A DNA stretch of 64,000 bases, taken from Tetradesmus obliquus. Taxonomy: Eukaryota; Chlorophyta; Chlorophyceae; Sphaeropleales; Scenedesmaceae. Below are positions 1 to 12,688 of the stretch, in pieces. The DNA lies in assembly GCA_030272155.1 (NCBI GenBank), contig CP126203.1, forward strand, positions 3,410,001 to 3,474,000. The letters are read 5' to 3'. Positions within the stretch are counted from its first letter, which is position 1. The number at the start of each line of letters is the position of its first letter. Under the pieces are notes generated by a model. The model was given only the letters and a program-made list of their open reading frames with translations, made no database searches and had not been told where the DNA came from. Made by a program: the position numbers and the translations under genes.

Positions 1-35
1 CTGACACATGCTTCACATCAACGATTCTCCTGCAG

Positions 36-568
36 GTACGGCTTTGGCGTGGGTGGCGAGTACCCCATGGCGTCTGCGTCTGCTGCCGAGCGCAGCCAGA
101 GCGACGAGGCGCTGCGCCACAGGCGCGGAGAGCAGGTCGTGCTCACCTTCTCGGGCCAGGGCATGGGCAACTTTGTCAACGGCTGTGTCATCTTGATCAT
201 GATGGCCTGGTTTGGCATGACTGGCCCAACCCTGGACCCCACCAAGGCCCGGGATGTGATCAGCATCCAGTTTGCTGTGGGCGCGGCGGTGTCTGTGTTC
301 ATGGTGCTGTGGAGGTGGTTCAAGCTGAAGGAGTCAGAGGTGAGCCTGCAACACAGCAGCAGCAGGATAGTAGCAGCAGCGACGGCAGCAGCACGACCCA
401 ACCTGTGTGTACAGCCATTCTGCACAAGCAGTAGTCGGAGATGGGCAGGCTGGAGATGGGTGCGATGATCTGAGCTTGGGTGCCAAAGCCATGTTTCGCT
501 TGTAAAACAGTGCTTGCATGCTGTCAAGACACTACCACCACCATCTCAGTGCCTCTGAGCACCCCTTG

Positions 569-612
<44 letters not shown>

Positions 613-2367
613 CAGGTGTGGGAGGCTGAGAAGCACGACTTTGACGAGATCACTGAGAATGAGCTGCACAAGGGCAAGCGCTTCCTCACCCTCAACGCCT
701 TTGCCAACTTCTGGTGAGTTTGACTTCCGTTTGACTTTTGTTTGGCTGCGGCCAAGCAGCTACATGCAGGGCCCTTGTGACGATTCAGCCGCAGCCTACT
801 GGATGTCTGGCCTGCTTTACCACCACCAGCCGCATTGCTGCTGTTTTTACTCATCATTTGTTTTGCCTATCCACATTCAACTTGTTATTTCTGTGCAGGC
901 CGCGGCTCACCGCCACCAGCATGGCCTGGGTGGCCAACGACTTTGCCTTCTACGGCAACAAGCTCTTCCAGAGCACCTTCATCGCGCTGCTGTACCCTAA
1001 AGCCACAGAGTTTGAGCGCATGCAGTGGACCGTGCTGAACAGCGCAGTGTCACTGATGGGTTACTTCTGTGCAGCTGCACTGATCGACAAGAAGTGGTGA
1101 GTGCGGCTGTCTGTACAGCCCGATGGTGGAGCCGTTTCTCCGAAACGCGTAGCCTAAGCTGTAACGTGCTTTCAGCAAAAAAAGGAGAACTGTGTTGCGA
1201 GCAGTGATAGCCAGTCGATCTAACTCCCAAATCAAAAACCTGTCTGCAGAATTGCATGTGGCCTCTTTGCTGCCTTTGTAAGCTTGCTCAACCAGCTCGT
1301 AGAACACGGCACTATTGTTGCCTTTGGACTGATGTTAATCTTGCTCCTGCTGCTTGTGTGTGAATGTTGCTGCGCGTGTGCAGGTATGGCCGCTGCCGCA
1401 TGCAAAATGTGGGCTTCCTCATGATGTTTGTGCTGTTCCTCATCTGCGGAGTGGCTTTCCCCACCCTGACAGCCTCAGAGGCGGGCCTGCGCGCGTTCCA
1501 GTTCCTGTACTTTTTCAGCAGCTTCTGGAACCAGTTTGGGCCCAACTGCACCACCTGGCTCGTGGCAGGTGAGAAAACACTGCTCCTGAGTCGCGCTGGG
1601 CTGTGCTGGGTTGCGTTTTCAGACACAAGGCAGCAGAGTATTCTCAAAGTCAGCTCAGTTTCACCAAAATCAGCTCAGTTTTACCAAGGATGTCTGTTCT
1701 GTGCTCTGACGCCGCTGGCTGTTCCTGCTGCCACCCTGCACTTTGCTATTTGCAGCCGAGGTCTTCCCCACTGATGTGCGCGGCACATTCCAAGGCATCT
1801 CTGCAGCAATGGGCAAAGTCGGCGCCATCATCGCCGACATTGTGTTCGGCTATGTATCAACCCGGACCACATTCTACATGTCTGCTGCGTTTGGCCTGGC
1901 TGGCGCGCTGGTGACCTGGCTGTTCCTGCCCGACACGACCGGCCTGTCGCTTGATGAGCTGGATCGCATGGCCAAGTACATGCTGAGCAATGAGTTTGAG
2001 CACTACCATGGAGAGGCTGTGAACCCCAAGCACCTGTCGACATGGGAGCGGTGAGCGTTTGGCTTTAGCCTTCTGCTGTAAAGTTTGTAGCTGTTTTATT
2101 CGAGCCAGCATGCATCTGCAGCCGCACATCCCAGGCTCAAAATGCCGCACTGCATCCTGTAGTGAGTCATAATTCCTTCCTGGTCTGGTGTCTGACCCGC
2201 TGGGCTTGGTCTGTCTGTACTGCCTTTATCTGTACTGCAGGTATGTGCTGAAGTGGCACAGGCACTACGACCCAGAGATGGACCGCAAGCACAAGGCAAT
2301 ACAGCTGGCCAAGTCAATGGGCAAGGAGCTGAGTGCACTGGAAAAGGAGGTGCTCAGCAAGTGCTAA
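36..2367 (+). CDS. MFS phosphate transporter, copy A (5' truncated by window edge)
   Basis: Plasma-membrane proton-coupled phosphate symporter of the PHT1-like major facilitator group (family knowledge). Visible exons are 36-339, 616-713, 899-1096, 1384-1568, 1756-2050 and 2241-2367. Phases agree at every junction, giving 401 residues that end at TAA 2365-2367. The sequence shows the GVGGEYPMAS motif after TM4, several membrane helices, and the GPNCTTWLVAAEVFPTDVRG segment followed by GISAAMGKVGAII, which matches the conserved PHT1 region around TM10. The C-terminal tail is short, basic and cytosolic. The N-terminal half lies left of the window. Copy B (5991-11242) is a close paralogue whose equivalent exons have identical lengths, except that B carries two additional introns. 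Specificity for phosphate rather than another anion is inferred from family motifs. Confidence 0.82.
569..610 (+). repeat. (CTG)n tract ahead of a splice acceptor
   Basis: An almost pure CTG run ends five bases before the acceptor at 615/616 of the phosphate transporter copy A. It is typical of many tracts in this window: on the sense strand the unit is CTG, and the tract occupies the place of the polypyrimidine tract. Confidence 0.9.
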
Positions 2368-2414
2368 GCAAGCAGCTGAGTGCCCTGGAAAAAAAGGTGC
2401 TCAGCAAGTGCGAA
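2320..2414 (+). repeat. Direct duplication of the terminal coding segment of transporter copy A
   Basis: The last 45 or so coding bases (ending in the codons for VLSKC and the stop) are repeated immediately after the stop at about 2372-2414. The second copy has several substitutions, including a run of extra A. It lies in the 3' untranslated region and is the terminal-exon counterpart of the exon echoes seen in introns elsewhere. Confidence 0.8.
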
Positions 2415-2499
2415 GCAAGCAGTGCTTACACTACTAGGAATTTCCTGAGACAAAGCAGAGCACGACACAATTGCAGTGTGCACTTTCTTTGACAGCATG

Positions 2500-2504
2500 T
2501 GTAA
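2500..2504 (+). terminator. Candidate TGTAA poly(A) signal, transporter copy A
   Basis: TGTAA lies 133 bases after the stop codon. This pentamer is the usual chlorophyte poly(A) signal; its use here is inferred. Confidence 0.5.
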
Positions 2505-5500
2505 AGAGTTGCATCGTTAGGGTGTGTTACAGGCGTGTCGGCTGGCAAAGGCTAGCCGAGTCAGAGACATGTGGTATTGTTGCATAAGGAAGCATGGGGG
2601 CTGTAGGCCCCATATAGCAGCAAGTGCTGAGTGGGGTGCTGAAGCAAGCACCGAGCAGCACTTGCTGCTGCAAAGAGAACAGCCCGCCTGCAGTTTGTGT
2701 TGCATTTTGCTGCGATGCTGATGCAGCGTTGCTTGATACGTGCAGCCACATTGTTAGGCATGCTGCCATAGGCAGCTGGGTGGGTTGCTGCGTACGTTTG
2801 CAGCGCCAGTGCACTGAATGCTGGCCTGCGTGTGCTGTGATGCTGATGCAGCGTTGTTTCATAAGCACAGACATATTGTTAGATATGCTGCCACAGGCAG
2901 CTTGGTGGGTTGCTGCTGCAGAGCACGGGGTATGTAGAGCGAGAATAAAGGGCCAGAAAGGGACAGGAAAGGCTTTGCTGCCGCTGTGAGTGGCTTTGTG
3001 TTGCAGCTTGTGGAATGCATTTTAGAGTTGTACAGCTGTTGTTCAGCCAGCCAGCAGTGCAGAGCATCGTATGACGTTACATCTTGTTTTCCCTTTCAAG
3101 GGTACCAGGCTCGCGGCATATGCGGTTGGCTGCAGGTTAAATTGACAGCATGTTCTGACTACTCTGTACCTACGTATTGATACATATGGCACCAGTGATT
3201 GCAACTCTGTTGGCACCTCAAAATGTGCACTGTATGGCCGGCGGGGTGGATGCTATGCTGCCTGCATTGCTTTTGTGAAGCCCTGTACGTGTTTTGTTGT
3301 GCAAATTTGTCCTTGCCTCGTGGCAATGGAGCTAGCCTCCTTTTTGCGTGCTGCAGCATACCTTTGGCTGGCTGCTGTCAGGCTGATGCTCAGAACAGCA
3401 TCTTTCGTGATGCTGTGTTTGGTGTCAGCCGCACACAGATAGGATTCGGCTGCTGTTGACACCAGCTGCTACGACAGTGGTATCTGAAACAGCTGTTCTG
3501 ACTTGTATGGTGGTTTTGATGATATACGGTTTCTTGCTGTCGCAGCGGTCTGCAGTGCCATCAATTGCACCTGGTAATTGTGAACGGGCGGCTGCTGAAA
3601 GTGCACGAAAGTGCCTTATCTCAGCTGCCTGTGATGCCAGGCGTGCCTGCAACTGCACATGTGCTCATTTGTTACTAGCATGCAACCTGGGGCTAGCAGA
3701 CAGTTGCCCTGGTTTTGACCCTGGGGCAAATGCTGGTTTCACCCTGATGAAGGTGCAGCTTTGCTGGCCTGATGCAATTTGGGGATTTGCTTCTGCTTAT
3801 GTTTCTTGCGTAGTGTCTCCCCTATGAGCCTCTCGTCGGCTCCTGACTGGGGTTCCCACTCCTCGTTGAGTGGAGCATGTAATGTAATGTCTCCTGTGGG
3901 GCTCCGCTGCAACAGCAGTTGCAGGTGAGGCTGCAGAACATGGCCTTAGTTTCTAATCTCCGCAGGTCCGCATCTCGCGCGTTGAAGGCTGGTTGCACAG
4001 AGACCATGCAGCACTGAGTATGCTGCTTGTGTGCGTTGGCTTACCATATTCAATAAGCTTGTCCTGTCGCTTCGTGCATGTGTGGTACAATTTGTGTCTC
4101 GGCCGCTACGCCGTTTTGCGGGGTCCTGTTGCTGCTTGGCATGCCCCCGTCACCTCTCTAGCAGCTGTTTGGCTTTAGGTGGCTTGGGCTGTTGTGCCGT
4201 GGGCATGTGTTATCTGCTGATGCAGGCCTGGAGGAATGGCAGCTTGTGCTGCATGCGAGGTTGGTGACTGCCACGCCTGCTGCAGATACAGCACAGACGA
4301 TGTTAGCACAACTGCCACAGCAGTGCAGTGTGTCGCACGCTACTCGCACTGATGACAGTTTGGTTTGCTTGCAAAGCTGGCTGTTGCATGTTGCTGCTCC
4401 AGCTGGTCGTCTTGCTGCGTGCGTGCCACACGCCCGCGGGATGTTGTGCATTCCATCAGATGCTGCATGCACTACGGCTTGTGGTGCAAGGGTGTTGACT
4501 GATAGTTGGTGTGAATGTGGGGTGGCACCTTGGTGGGGTGCTTGTTGGCGTTGATTCTGCAGCAGCACACGCTGTTTTCGGCGCTGTCGTGCTGCTGCTG
4601 CTGCTGCTGTGCAGATGGCAGGGGTGTGTCTGATTTCCTCTGTCACGGCTAAAACTGTGGCCAGAAAAATGTGGTGGGTCGCCAGACAGGGGATGGTGTG
4701 TGAGAGAAGGTGGTCAACTCAATTGTCGATTGTCAACACGGCTGCTGCAGTCAGCTGCGAGGTGCACATGCCGCGCCGTGCTCTGTGAGGGCAGGCAGCC
4801 AGCAGTTGCACATATGCAAGGGCACACAGCCAGAGTTGCACATAGTGATGTAAGTTTGTGCTGTTTACATGATCTGCAGGCGGCAGTGCTGCAGCTCACG
4901 GTGCCCAGCAGCCTCAGCAGTGCCTTCTCAAATATGCTGGTCAAACACGGTTCTCATCATTACGTCTGTGGTTTCCGTGTAACCTCTTGCGGTTGACTGA
5001 ACGCACACTTCAACAAATGTCGCCTGGAGTTGCAGCACTGTGCTCGTAGATGGCGAGAATATAATGTATTTCCTGCAAGGATACTGTACAGTACTGTACA
5101 GACATGTCGGTTGGCAGCAGTTAATGTACAGTCAGCGCCGATCCCACCCCCTGTATGTTCTAATTATCTTTCTCACACTGCTACGATAATAATATCAGCA
5201 TTGGAAAGAAATAAACGCACACAATCGTGGAGTTGCCGCTTGTACAAGCAGCGTCCATCGCATGCCTGCACGTGGCACAGCAACATGGCGCAGCAGTTGA
5301 GGGCCCCAGTGCCGGGCACTGCCTGGATGGCACAAAATGTCAAGTAAAGAGCAGCGGTCCTAGCGTGCCATGGCTTTCAGCATGTGAGCCAACTAATTAA
5401 CCACTGTTCGTTTGCAGCATGCAGTCACTGCAATGGTTGCTGGAAGTGACAAGTTGCGCCGTGTCCCGCCGTGCTTTACTGCTGCAGCTGCCTGCACTCC

Positions 5501-5990
5501 AGCCAGACCACGTGCACCCTCCCCATGGTGTATTCGTGCTGTTCAATGTGCACACTGGTTTGATCTCGATCGTTCTGTCAAACGTCAGCAGCCAGGGCTG
5601 CTTGCTGGCTATCAGTGCGCTGATAGAACAACGTTGCGAAGCCCTAGCGTGCCATTACACCAGCGTTTCCGGGCATTTTCTATGTCAATAATGTAGCAAA
5701 TACAACTGAAAAGGCTCACGAAATACTTATGCTCTGCAGACGCTTAAGCCCTTCCCTTCACATCGCGGGGTGGTTACCGGGTTACTGGTGTGAGAGCATA
5801 TGCCGCCCTAGCTCTCACCATTTGATAGCACATATTCGTAGGCACCGCAGTATCGTTAGTGAAACTCAAGGGAGGATTGATAAAAAGGGCCCTCCGTCTG
5901 CTGCACCAGTATCCCTGCTGCTCTCCGGTGAACAGCATTTGTCAATCATCCCGGACAGCTTGATCGGCGTGGTTGCCGATCTTTGACGCA
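2505..5990. other. Gene-free interval between the two phosphate transporter copies
   Basis: About 3.5 kb with no exon chain, domain or RNA gene that I could recognise on either strand. The + strand is rich in TG and TGC words. Short open frames exist but show no protein features. One imperfect tandem pair (2714-2791 and 2839-2916) is listed separately. The right end must contain the promoter and 5' untranslated region of transporter copy B. Confidence 0.6.
2714..2916 (+). repeat. Imperfect tandem duplication, about 125-bp period
   Basis: The stretch beginning GATGCTGATGCAGCGTTG at 2714 recurs at 2839, and both copies run on through a similar GGCAGCTNGGTGGGTTGCTG segment. Substitutions are scattered. 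No coding role was seen. Confidence 0.75.
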
Positions 5991-8285
5991 ATGGTCCACG
6001 AAGATGTGGATGTTCGGGATGTACATAAGCTGCGGCGCCTGAGCAGCATCACCACCACGGCGCAGTACTCACACCCACAGTGAGACCCAGCCTTCTTCTG
6101 CTGTTGCAGCTTCACTGTAACATTTGCCAGCCTTGCTGCATGATGTAACCAACCCGATGAACACGCGGCAAGCACGTTCATAAGCATGGCAGGATTGTGT
6201 TAGGTGGTGCCATCATGCACAGCACAGAAGCGGTTAAATGCTGTTGAAATTTCACATGCATGGGTCTAGCTGTGTATTTGAAGACAGCGACCTATACATT
6301 AGGTGTGGCTGCTGACAAAAATCTTTGACTATCTGATGGCTGCTGTAAGACACCTTGCTGCTGACAAAACCCCCTCATACAGCTGAGACCAAACCCTGCT
6401 GCCCTGGGGGCGCTCTCTGCTAGTGTGTGTGCTCCTTTTGACACTTCCGCCGTCGACTGAGCCTTGCTGTATACAAGTTTTGCCCAAGCCTGCATGGAGG
6501 TTGCTGCCGCCTAACATCACCGCAACATAAACCACCCACCACCTACCAAACCTCAACCCTCCAAATGAGTCTCAGACCTGGTGAAACTGCTGTGCTGCAT
6601 GCAATTGCGCTTGCAGGAAAAGGCGTGGCTCCTGCCTATCAGCATGGTGGCACTGGTATCTGGCCTGGGCCATCCCAGGCCTGGGCATGTTCAGCGAGGC
6701 TTACATCATCTTCTCTTTAGGCCTCACCAAGCCACTGCAGACAGCTATGTTCCCCACATGCTTCAAGACACATGATGACTGCAAGGAGACCATCACGCAT
6801 GTGCAGAACTACATCCAGATCGTGGGCATCATTGTGGGTGGGTGACTCAGCAGCAGTAGTAGCAGCAGATCAGCAGGCCGCATACAGCGAGGCGTCAACC
6901 GCAACTGCATCTGCAGCAGCAGCAGCTGTTAGCGGCTGTCAGGAAACAGAGCAGTTGCAGCGTCGACTGTAGGATGATCGCTGAAGCATTGCACCAGGCT
7001 GTTTGCGCAGCACATTTAACTCTTGCCTTGTTGTCACTTAGACAATGTTTTGGGCGTGCTATGGCCAGCTAATACAGCGGCAGCCTGCAGCACAACATCG
7101 CATGTGCCAAACAGCAGCATGCCTGCCACACACGTACACATGGCTTCCTGCCGTCACCTTTTTAATCTTTTGCGAACCACTGTTTCAAACCTGCTTGCCG
7201 CCACCTTCAGGCATGCTGCTGTTTGGTGCGCTGGTGCACATCATTGGCCGTCGCTGCCACATCTAACAGCTACCTGTTACTCCTTCATCATTGTTTCCGA
7301 CTCAATCTTCATGTTCCAAAACTGCTGCTGTGTTTGATGTGTGTTTGTAGGCATGCTGCTGTTTGGTGCACTGGGTGACATTATCGGCCGCCGCTGGGGC
7401 AGCCGCATTGTGGCCAGCATCATGCTGAGTGGCACCATCCTGCTCACCTTCAGCCCCCTGGTGCCCAACCCAGCCACCTTTTTGAACCTGTACATCTTTG
7501 CCGCCACCTGGTGAGGCTTGCGGCAGCAGCAATCGCTGTGCTGCAATGCAATCATGCCTGCAGCAGTAGCCTTTGTTATCATCCATAGCTTGTATGCTGC
7601 AGTATGGTGAATGCCTTCAGGTGTGGTGCTCAAGTCTTGCGTGCATGACAACACTATGCAATTGGCAACCGATGCAGCCAGCAGGGCTGTACAGCAGTAC
7701 ACACAGCAGCAGTACAGCAAGCGCCTGCACTGCCTGCACCTCTGCCTTTCACTGACTACCCGTACTGCTGCTGCTGCTGCTGCTGCCAGGTATGGCTTTG
7801 GCGTGGGTGGCGAGTACCCCATGGCGTCCGCATCTGCTGCGGAGCGCAGCCAGAGCGACGAGGCGCTGCGCCATAGGCGCGGAGAGCAGGTCGTGCTCAC
7901 CTTCTCCGGCCAGGTGCGTGTGATGCTGTGGCGGCTGTAGGTGCAGTGTGTTGATACTTTGATTTGCGTGAGGGCGGAGAGCAGGTCGTGCTCACCTTCT
8001 CGGGCCAGGTGCGTGCATGCATGGAAGCTTGGTGCTGGGATGCACTGCGTCAGATAGTGTGGACAGCAAGATGTGCTCACTTGTTCCGGCCAGATGAGAG
8101 CAGGGAGTTGGCAGGGTCGATGCAGCTGGTTGCACTGTGTGACTGTTCATATGCGGCAGTTTTTGAGTTGTGGCCGGACACCGCAATTAACCTGGTGGAA
8201 TCAATGCAGGCAGCTGGGAGGGCATACAGGCAACAAGCAGGAGTAGGTGCAAGTGCGCTCTGGCTGGCTACAGTACATGCTGCTG

Positions 8286-8321
<36 letters not shown>

Positions 8322-8873
8322 ATGTGCCATCCGTGCTGCAACTACTGCTGCAGGGCATGGGCAACTTTGTCAACGGCTGTGTCATCTTGATTCTCATGGC
8401 GATGTTTGGCATGACCGGCACCACCTTGGACCCGATTGCCAGCCGCAACGTGGTCATGATCCAGTTTGCCGTTGCAGGAGCTGTGTCGCTGTTCATGGTG
8501 CTGTGGAGGTGGTTCAAGCTGAAGGAGTCAGAGGTGAGCCTGCAACACAGCTGCAGCAGCAGCAGCAGCAGGATAGCAGCCGTGGCAGCTGCGGTACAAT
8601 GGAACAATAACATCATGCAAGGTGTTTGCACCATGCATGGCAGGTGGCGCAGCTGTGGAAGAGTTGAAGTGATGATTGTAAGAACAAGGAATAGTGTGTG
8701 CAGCTGGCACAACTTGCGGCCGTGAAGGATGTTAATCTGTTGCACCATACTGCAGTGCATTGCCTGTGTTGTGCTTGTGGTGCTTACGTTGTTTTTGTCT
8801 GTGCCGCCTGCTGGTGTGGAAGACTGAGAAGCATGACTTTGACGAGCTCGCAGTACTTCTTGAACAACAACCG

Positions 8874-8915
<42 letters not shown>

Positions 8916-11242
8916 CAGGTGTGGAAGACTGAGAAGCACGACTTTGATGAGCTCACAGAGCAGGAGGTGCACAAGGGAAAAACATACGAGGCACTCAACG
9001 CGCTCGCACACTTCTGGTAAGTTCTGCTTTGACTTTCGTCTGACTTAGTTTGACTGCGCTCAAGCAGCAAGTTGCTGGACCTGTGCCATCGTTGGGTCAC
9101 AGCACACATGGTATCTGGTCTGCTTTCACATTGCACTGCTGTCCTTACTCATCTGTTTTGAATCCACACTTCAACTGTTTGCAGGCCGCGGCTGACCGCC
9201 ACCAGCATGGCCTGGGTGGCCAACGACTTTGCCTTCTACGGCAACAAGCTCTTCCAGAGCACCTTCATCGCGCTGCTGTACCCGGATGTGAGCTGCAGCT
9301 GTGCACATGTGTGCAGCTTCAGCAACTCTTGCTTCAGATACTTGCTGAATGCTGCTGCATTTGGCCAACAGGATCAGCAGGTTTTGCAGGCCAACAGCAC
9401 GACCCAGTGCGCGTGTTGTCTGCACTGTTGTCATGCTTTCTTCTGTCAGCAACGAACGCCTGCTGACATGGCATTTGTGTGACTGTCTGTGCGTCATGCA
9501 GGCCACAGCGTTTGAGCGCATGCAGTGGACCGTGCTGAACAGTGCAGTGTCACTCACCGGCTATTTCTGCGCTGCAGCAGTTGTGGACAAGAGATGGTGA
9601 GGAAGACATATATGAACTCCACTGCACAGAACAGCATGTGGCATCTCCTGCTGTGTGTATCCTGCTGAGTTGTTCGGCAGCATTTGTTGTAATGAGTGCA
9701 TTGTGTAGGACAGCTTGCATGGTGTAGCATGGGGCTGCAGCAGTGTATCTGTCAAATGCAGCCACCCACAGCTCATTTGTTCTGCTTGCGCAGCTCTTCA
9801 CACTTCAACCTGCCGCTTACAACGGTGCTTTCAATGGTGAACTGAAACAACCTGCCTGTCTGCCCATTGCTGATGTGGTACAACAGGTATGGCCGGCGCA
9901 GGATGCAAAATGTGGGCTTCCTCATGATGTTTGTGCTGTTCCTTATCTGCGGGGCGGCCTTCAAGACGCTCACTGCCAGCGCCACAGGCCTGCGCGCGTT
10001 CCAGTTCCTGTACTTTTTCAGCAGCTTCTGGAACCAGTTTGGGCCCAACTGCACCACCTGGCTCGTGGCAGGTGAGGAAACTCTGCTCTTTAAGTTGCGC
10101 TGGGCTGTGCTGGGTTGCGTTATAAGACACAAACAGGCTGGTGAGTGATGCACCACATGGTTTGTGGCAGGTGAGTAATGATGATGGTTGGTGCATGTTG
10201 GTAGCAGGTGAGTAACGTACCACCCGCTGCGACGCAGGTTTGGCTGCGCATAGGTCCACAGCACCACTTGAGCATGTGCAATTGCCGTCAGCCACAACAC
10301 CATGATATTTGCTGTGGCTGTCGTCATATTTGCCCTTCAGCCTTTCAAAGAAGCAGAGCTGCACCTTGCCACATTCTGCCTTTTGCCAAGCCATGCTAGC
10401 AATGCTATGCTGTCACAAGCTTGGCCACCTCAACAAATTGAGCTGCACGCACATGTGCTGTGCTTGAGCATAGTATGCTCAGCGTTCAACAGCCAATCAC
10501 AGTGTGAGATGCCGCTGCATCCAAGGGTGCATGCAGGTGTGTTGCAATGGCGTCCTCATCTGCTGCTGCTGCTGCTTCTGCTGCTACTGCTGCTACTGCT
10601 GCTGCTGTGGGGTGCTGCTGCAGCCGAAGTGTTCCCAACGGATGTCCGCAGCACATTCCAAGGTTTCAGCGCAGCAATGGGCAAAGTCGGTGCTATCATT
10701 GCCGACGTTGTCTTCGGCTACGTCAACCAGCAGACCACATTCTTCATGTCTGCTGCATTCGGCCTGGCGGGCGCGTTGGTCACGTGGCTGTTCCTGCCTG
10801 ACACAACTGGTTTATCGCTGGATGAGCTGGACCGCATGGCTAAGTACATGCTTGCTGGAGAGTTTGAGCACTATCATGGCGAAGGGGTCAACCCGAGACA
10901 CCTATCAACATACGAACGGTGAGCAGCGCATATTTTGTTAGGCAGCAGGTGAGGTAGATATCATCTTTGCATATGCAGGGCAGAGGATGGGGAGCATGCA
11001 GTGCCTAGGGTACCTGCCTGCGATGCCTGTATTCTGCTTGCAATAACCCGTGTACAAATGCTGATCTGTATCACTCACCACTGCTGTGCCGCCTGCGTAC
11101 CGCCTGTATCTATCTGTACTGCCTTTGTTGGGTGTACTGCAGCTGGGTGCTCAAATGGGACAGGCACTACGACCCAGACATGGATGACAGGCACAAGACA
11201 GTGCAGCTGGCAAAGCTGCAGGAGCTGAAAGAAGGCGCATGA
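5991..11242 (+). CDS. MFS phosphate transporter, copy B (complete)
   Basis: Proton-coupled phosphate symporter of the PHT1-like MFS group. Eleven exons: 5991-6079, 6617-6837, 7351-7510, 7790-7913, 8354-8533, 8919-9016, 9185-9287, 9502-9596, 9887-10071, 10624-10918 and 11143-11242, totalling 549 residues. The start at 5991 opens MVHEDVDVRDVHKLRRLSS, a hydrophilic N-terminus. It joins in phase to the first membrane helix and the GLGMFSEAY motif, the position held by G-x-FxDAY in plant PHT1 proteins. GALGDIIGRRWG is the classical MFS loop 2-3 motif. GPNCTTWLVAAEVFPTDVR marks TM10. Relative to copy A, two exons are split by introns 7914-8353 and 9288-9501 with exon lengths otherwise conserved (124+180=304; 103+95=198). 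Introns 6838-7350, 7914-8353 and 8534-8918 contain partial copies of adjacent exons. Confidence 0.85.
7211..7259 (+). repeat. Exon echo: 5' end of transporter B exon 3
   Basis: A CAG acceptor-like end at 7210 is followed by a diverged copy of the first ~49 bases of the exon that starts at 7351. The GDIIGRR region is altered and a stop follows. It lies upstream of the source exon, in the same orientation. Confidence 0.85.
7971..8096 (+). repeat. Exon echoes: 3' end of transporter B exon 4
   Basis: 7971-8014 copies the last bases of exon 7790-7913 together with its donor (CCAG followed by GTGCGTG). A weaker third copy lies at about 8062-8096. Both are inside the intron that copy A of the gene does not have. 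Confidence 0.85.
8814..8850 (+). repeat. Exon echo: 5' end of transporter B exon 6
   Basis: About 36 bases match the start of the exon at 8919 (codons for VWKTEKHDFDEL) with two substitutions. A divergent stretch and a long (CTG)n tract then lead to the true acceptor. Confidence 0.9.
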
Positions 11243-12688
11243 AGCAGCACTGGCATGGCTGCGAGGAAGGTTGCTGCTGCACTGGGCTAACGCTGTAGTG
11301 AAGCAGCAACATATGTGTGACTTGCAACAAGATGTTCAGCTGCACCACTGCACTGAGAGGTCTTGCTGGATGCAACAGGGCAGCAGGCAGACATATTCAT
11401 CCACGTATGGCGTGTGGTGCTGTTCTTGCTGCAGCTTTGTACGTGCGTGCAAGCGGCATAGCGGATGCGGTCACTGCATGAAGTTCTGCAGTCATGTCAG
11501 TCAGGCGGTGCAGATGCCTGGGGAGATGCTTAGCCATGGTTTATATCTGGGTGTTAGGCAAGTGCTGTACAGCACGCACAATACTGGGATTAGGCAGCAG
11601 CCTGCAGTGCTTGCAGCTGAAGGAGTTGAACTCATCAAGTGACAATGCATTGCCAGATTGTGACCCAGATGCTTTACAAGATGTCTAACAACTTGCCCAA
11701 GAACCAGCGTGGCTGTTGGCCTCCAGTGTCTAACAGGAAAGTGTGACATTCAGACAGGAGATTCATGCCAGAGTCTCTGGCCCAAGATATGCCTGGTTCC
11801 TGGAAGGTTTGCAAGGGTTGGTTCTGCTCTGTGCATTTCTTTTGTGGCACATGCCTTATTTATCAATAGTTGCACATCATCAGCATAGCGTTATCAGCAC
11901 CCTTGAAATGCGGTACAATCACTTGGTTGCAGCACTGATGCAACAGATGCACAGCTGTTGGGCTCTTTCTGCATGGCGGATGTGAGCAGGTCTGGTGCCG
12001 TTGATGTGTGCGGCGCAAGCTCACTGGTGTTGCTTAGCAGCAGCTGCTGCTTCCGGACATCGTGGTCAGACAGCCGCCAGTCCTTTTGAAGAAGAAAAAG
12101 GATGCTATGCCCCATTGCGTGTGCCAGATTGCAGACAGCAAGCTTGCGTAAGCTGTGCGTACGTTGGTCAAAGTCCGGGGCGATGCAGTGACCTGTTCCA
12201 GCACATGTGCTGCAGCATTTGCAAGGTTGCAGTCTGACACGATGCCAACAGCTTGCAGGTTGAACGAGACGTACACAGCACGCTGCGCAGGTTTGAGGTG
12301 CTGGTTGCTGCATGCTGTGAACAACAGCATTGGCCAGTCGCTATTTCTCGTGAGTTTGGCACAATTGCATCGTAAAACATCTTTCCAACCACACAGAGCT
12401 TGACACCTCCACAATATTATGCCGTGCTCTTGGTCCTGATCATAGGGAAGCCCAATGCATGCTTGCACGGCGCTTGGATTTACTCATGCAGCAATCCAAG
12501 GGGTGTCATCATCAGGGCACAACCCTACACCCTCGCAGCGTCCGACAGCTTGCAGCACACACCCTACAAAGCTTTCTCGTTTTGAATGAGCGTTTGTGTG
12601 CGTCCAGGGATCCAAGGGTCGCATGTGCACGTGCAGCGAGTGTGTACTGCAGGGCTAGGGCAGTTCGACTGCTGCAGCTGACCTTGGC
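11243..12688. other. Interval between transporter B and LIP2
   Basis: About 1.4 kb holding the 3' untranslated region of transporter B and presumably the LIP2 promoter. No exon chain, RNA gene or clear TGTAA signal was found. Open frames on both strands lack recognisable protein features. Confidence 0.5.

Noticed and set aside
1569-1755. Short repeated CAGCTCAGTTT words in a transporter A intron, considered as an exon echo.
   Set aside because: They do not match either neighbouring exon; it is just a simple local duplication.
6617-6700. Possible frameshift in transporter B: a GGCCTGGGC direct repeat separates a frame reading EKAWLLPISMVALVSGLG from the frame of MFSEAY.
   Set aside because: The first exon 5991-6079 ends in phase 2 and joins in frame to the other reading, giving WWHWYLAWAIPGLGMFSEAY without any shift. 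The alternative frame is coincidence.
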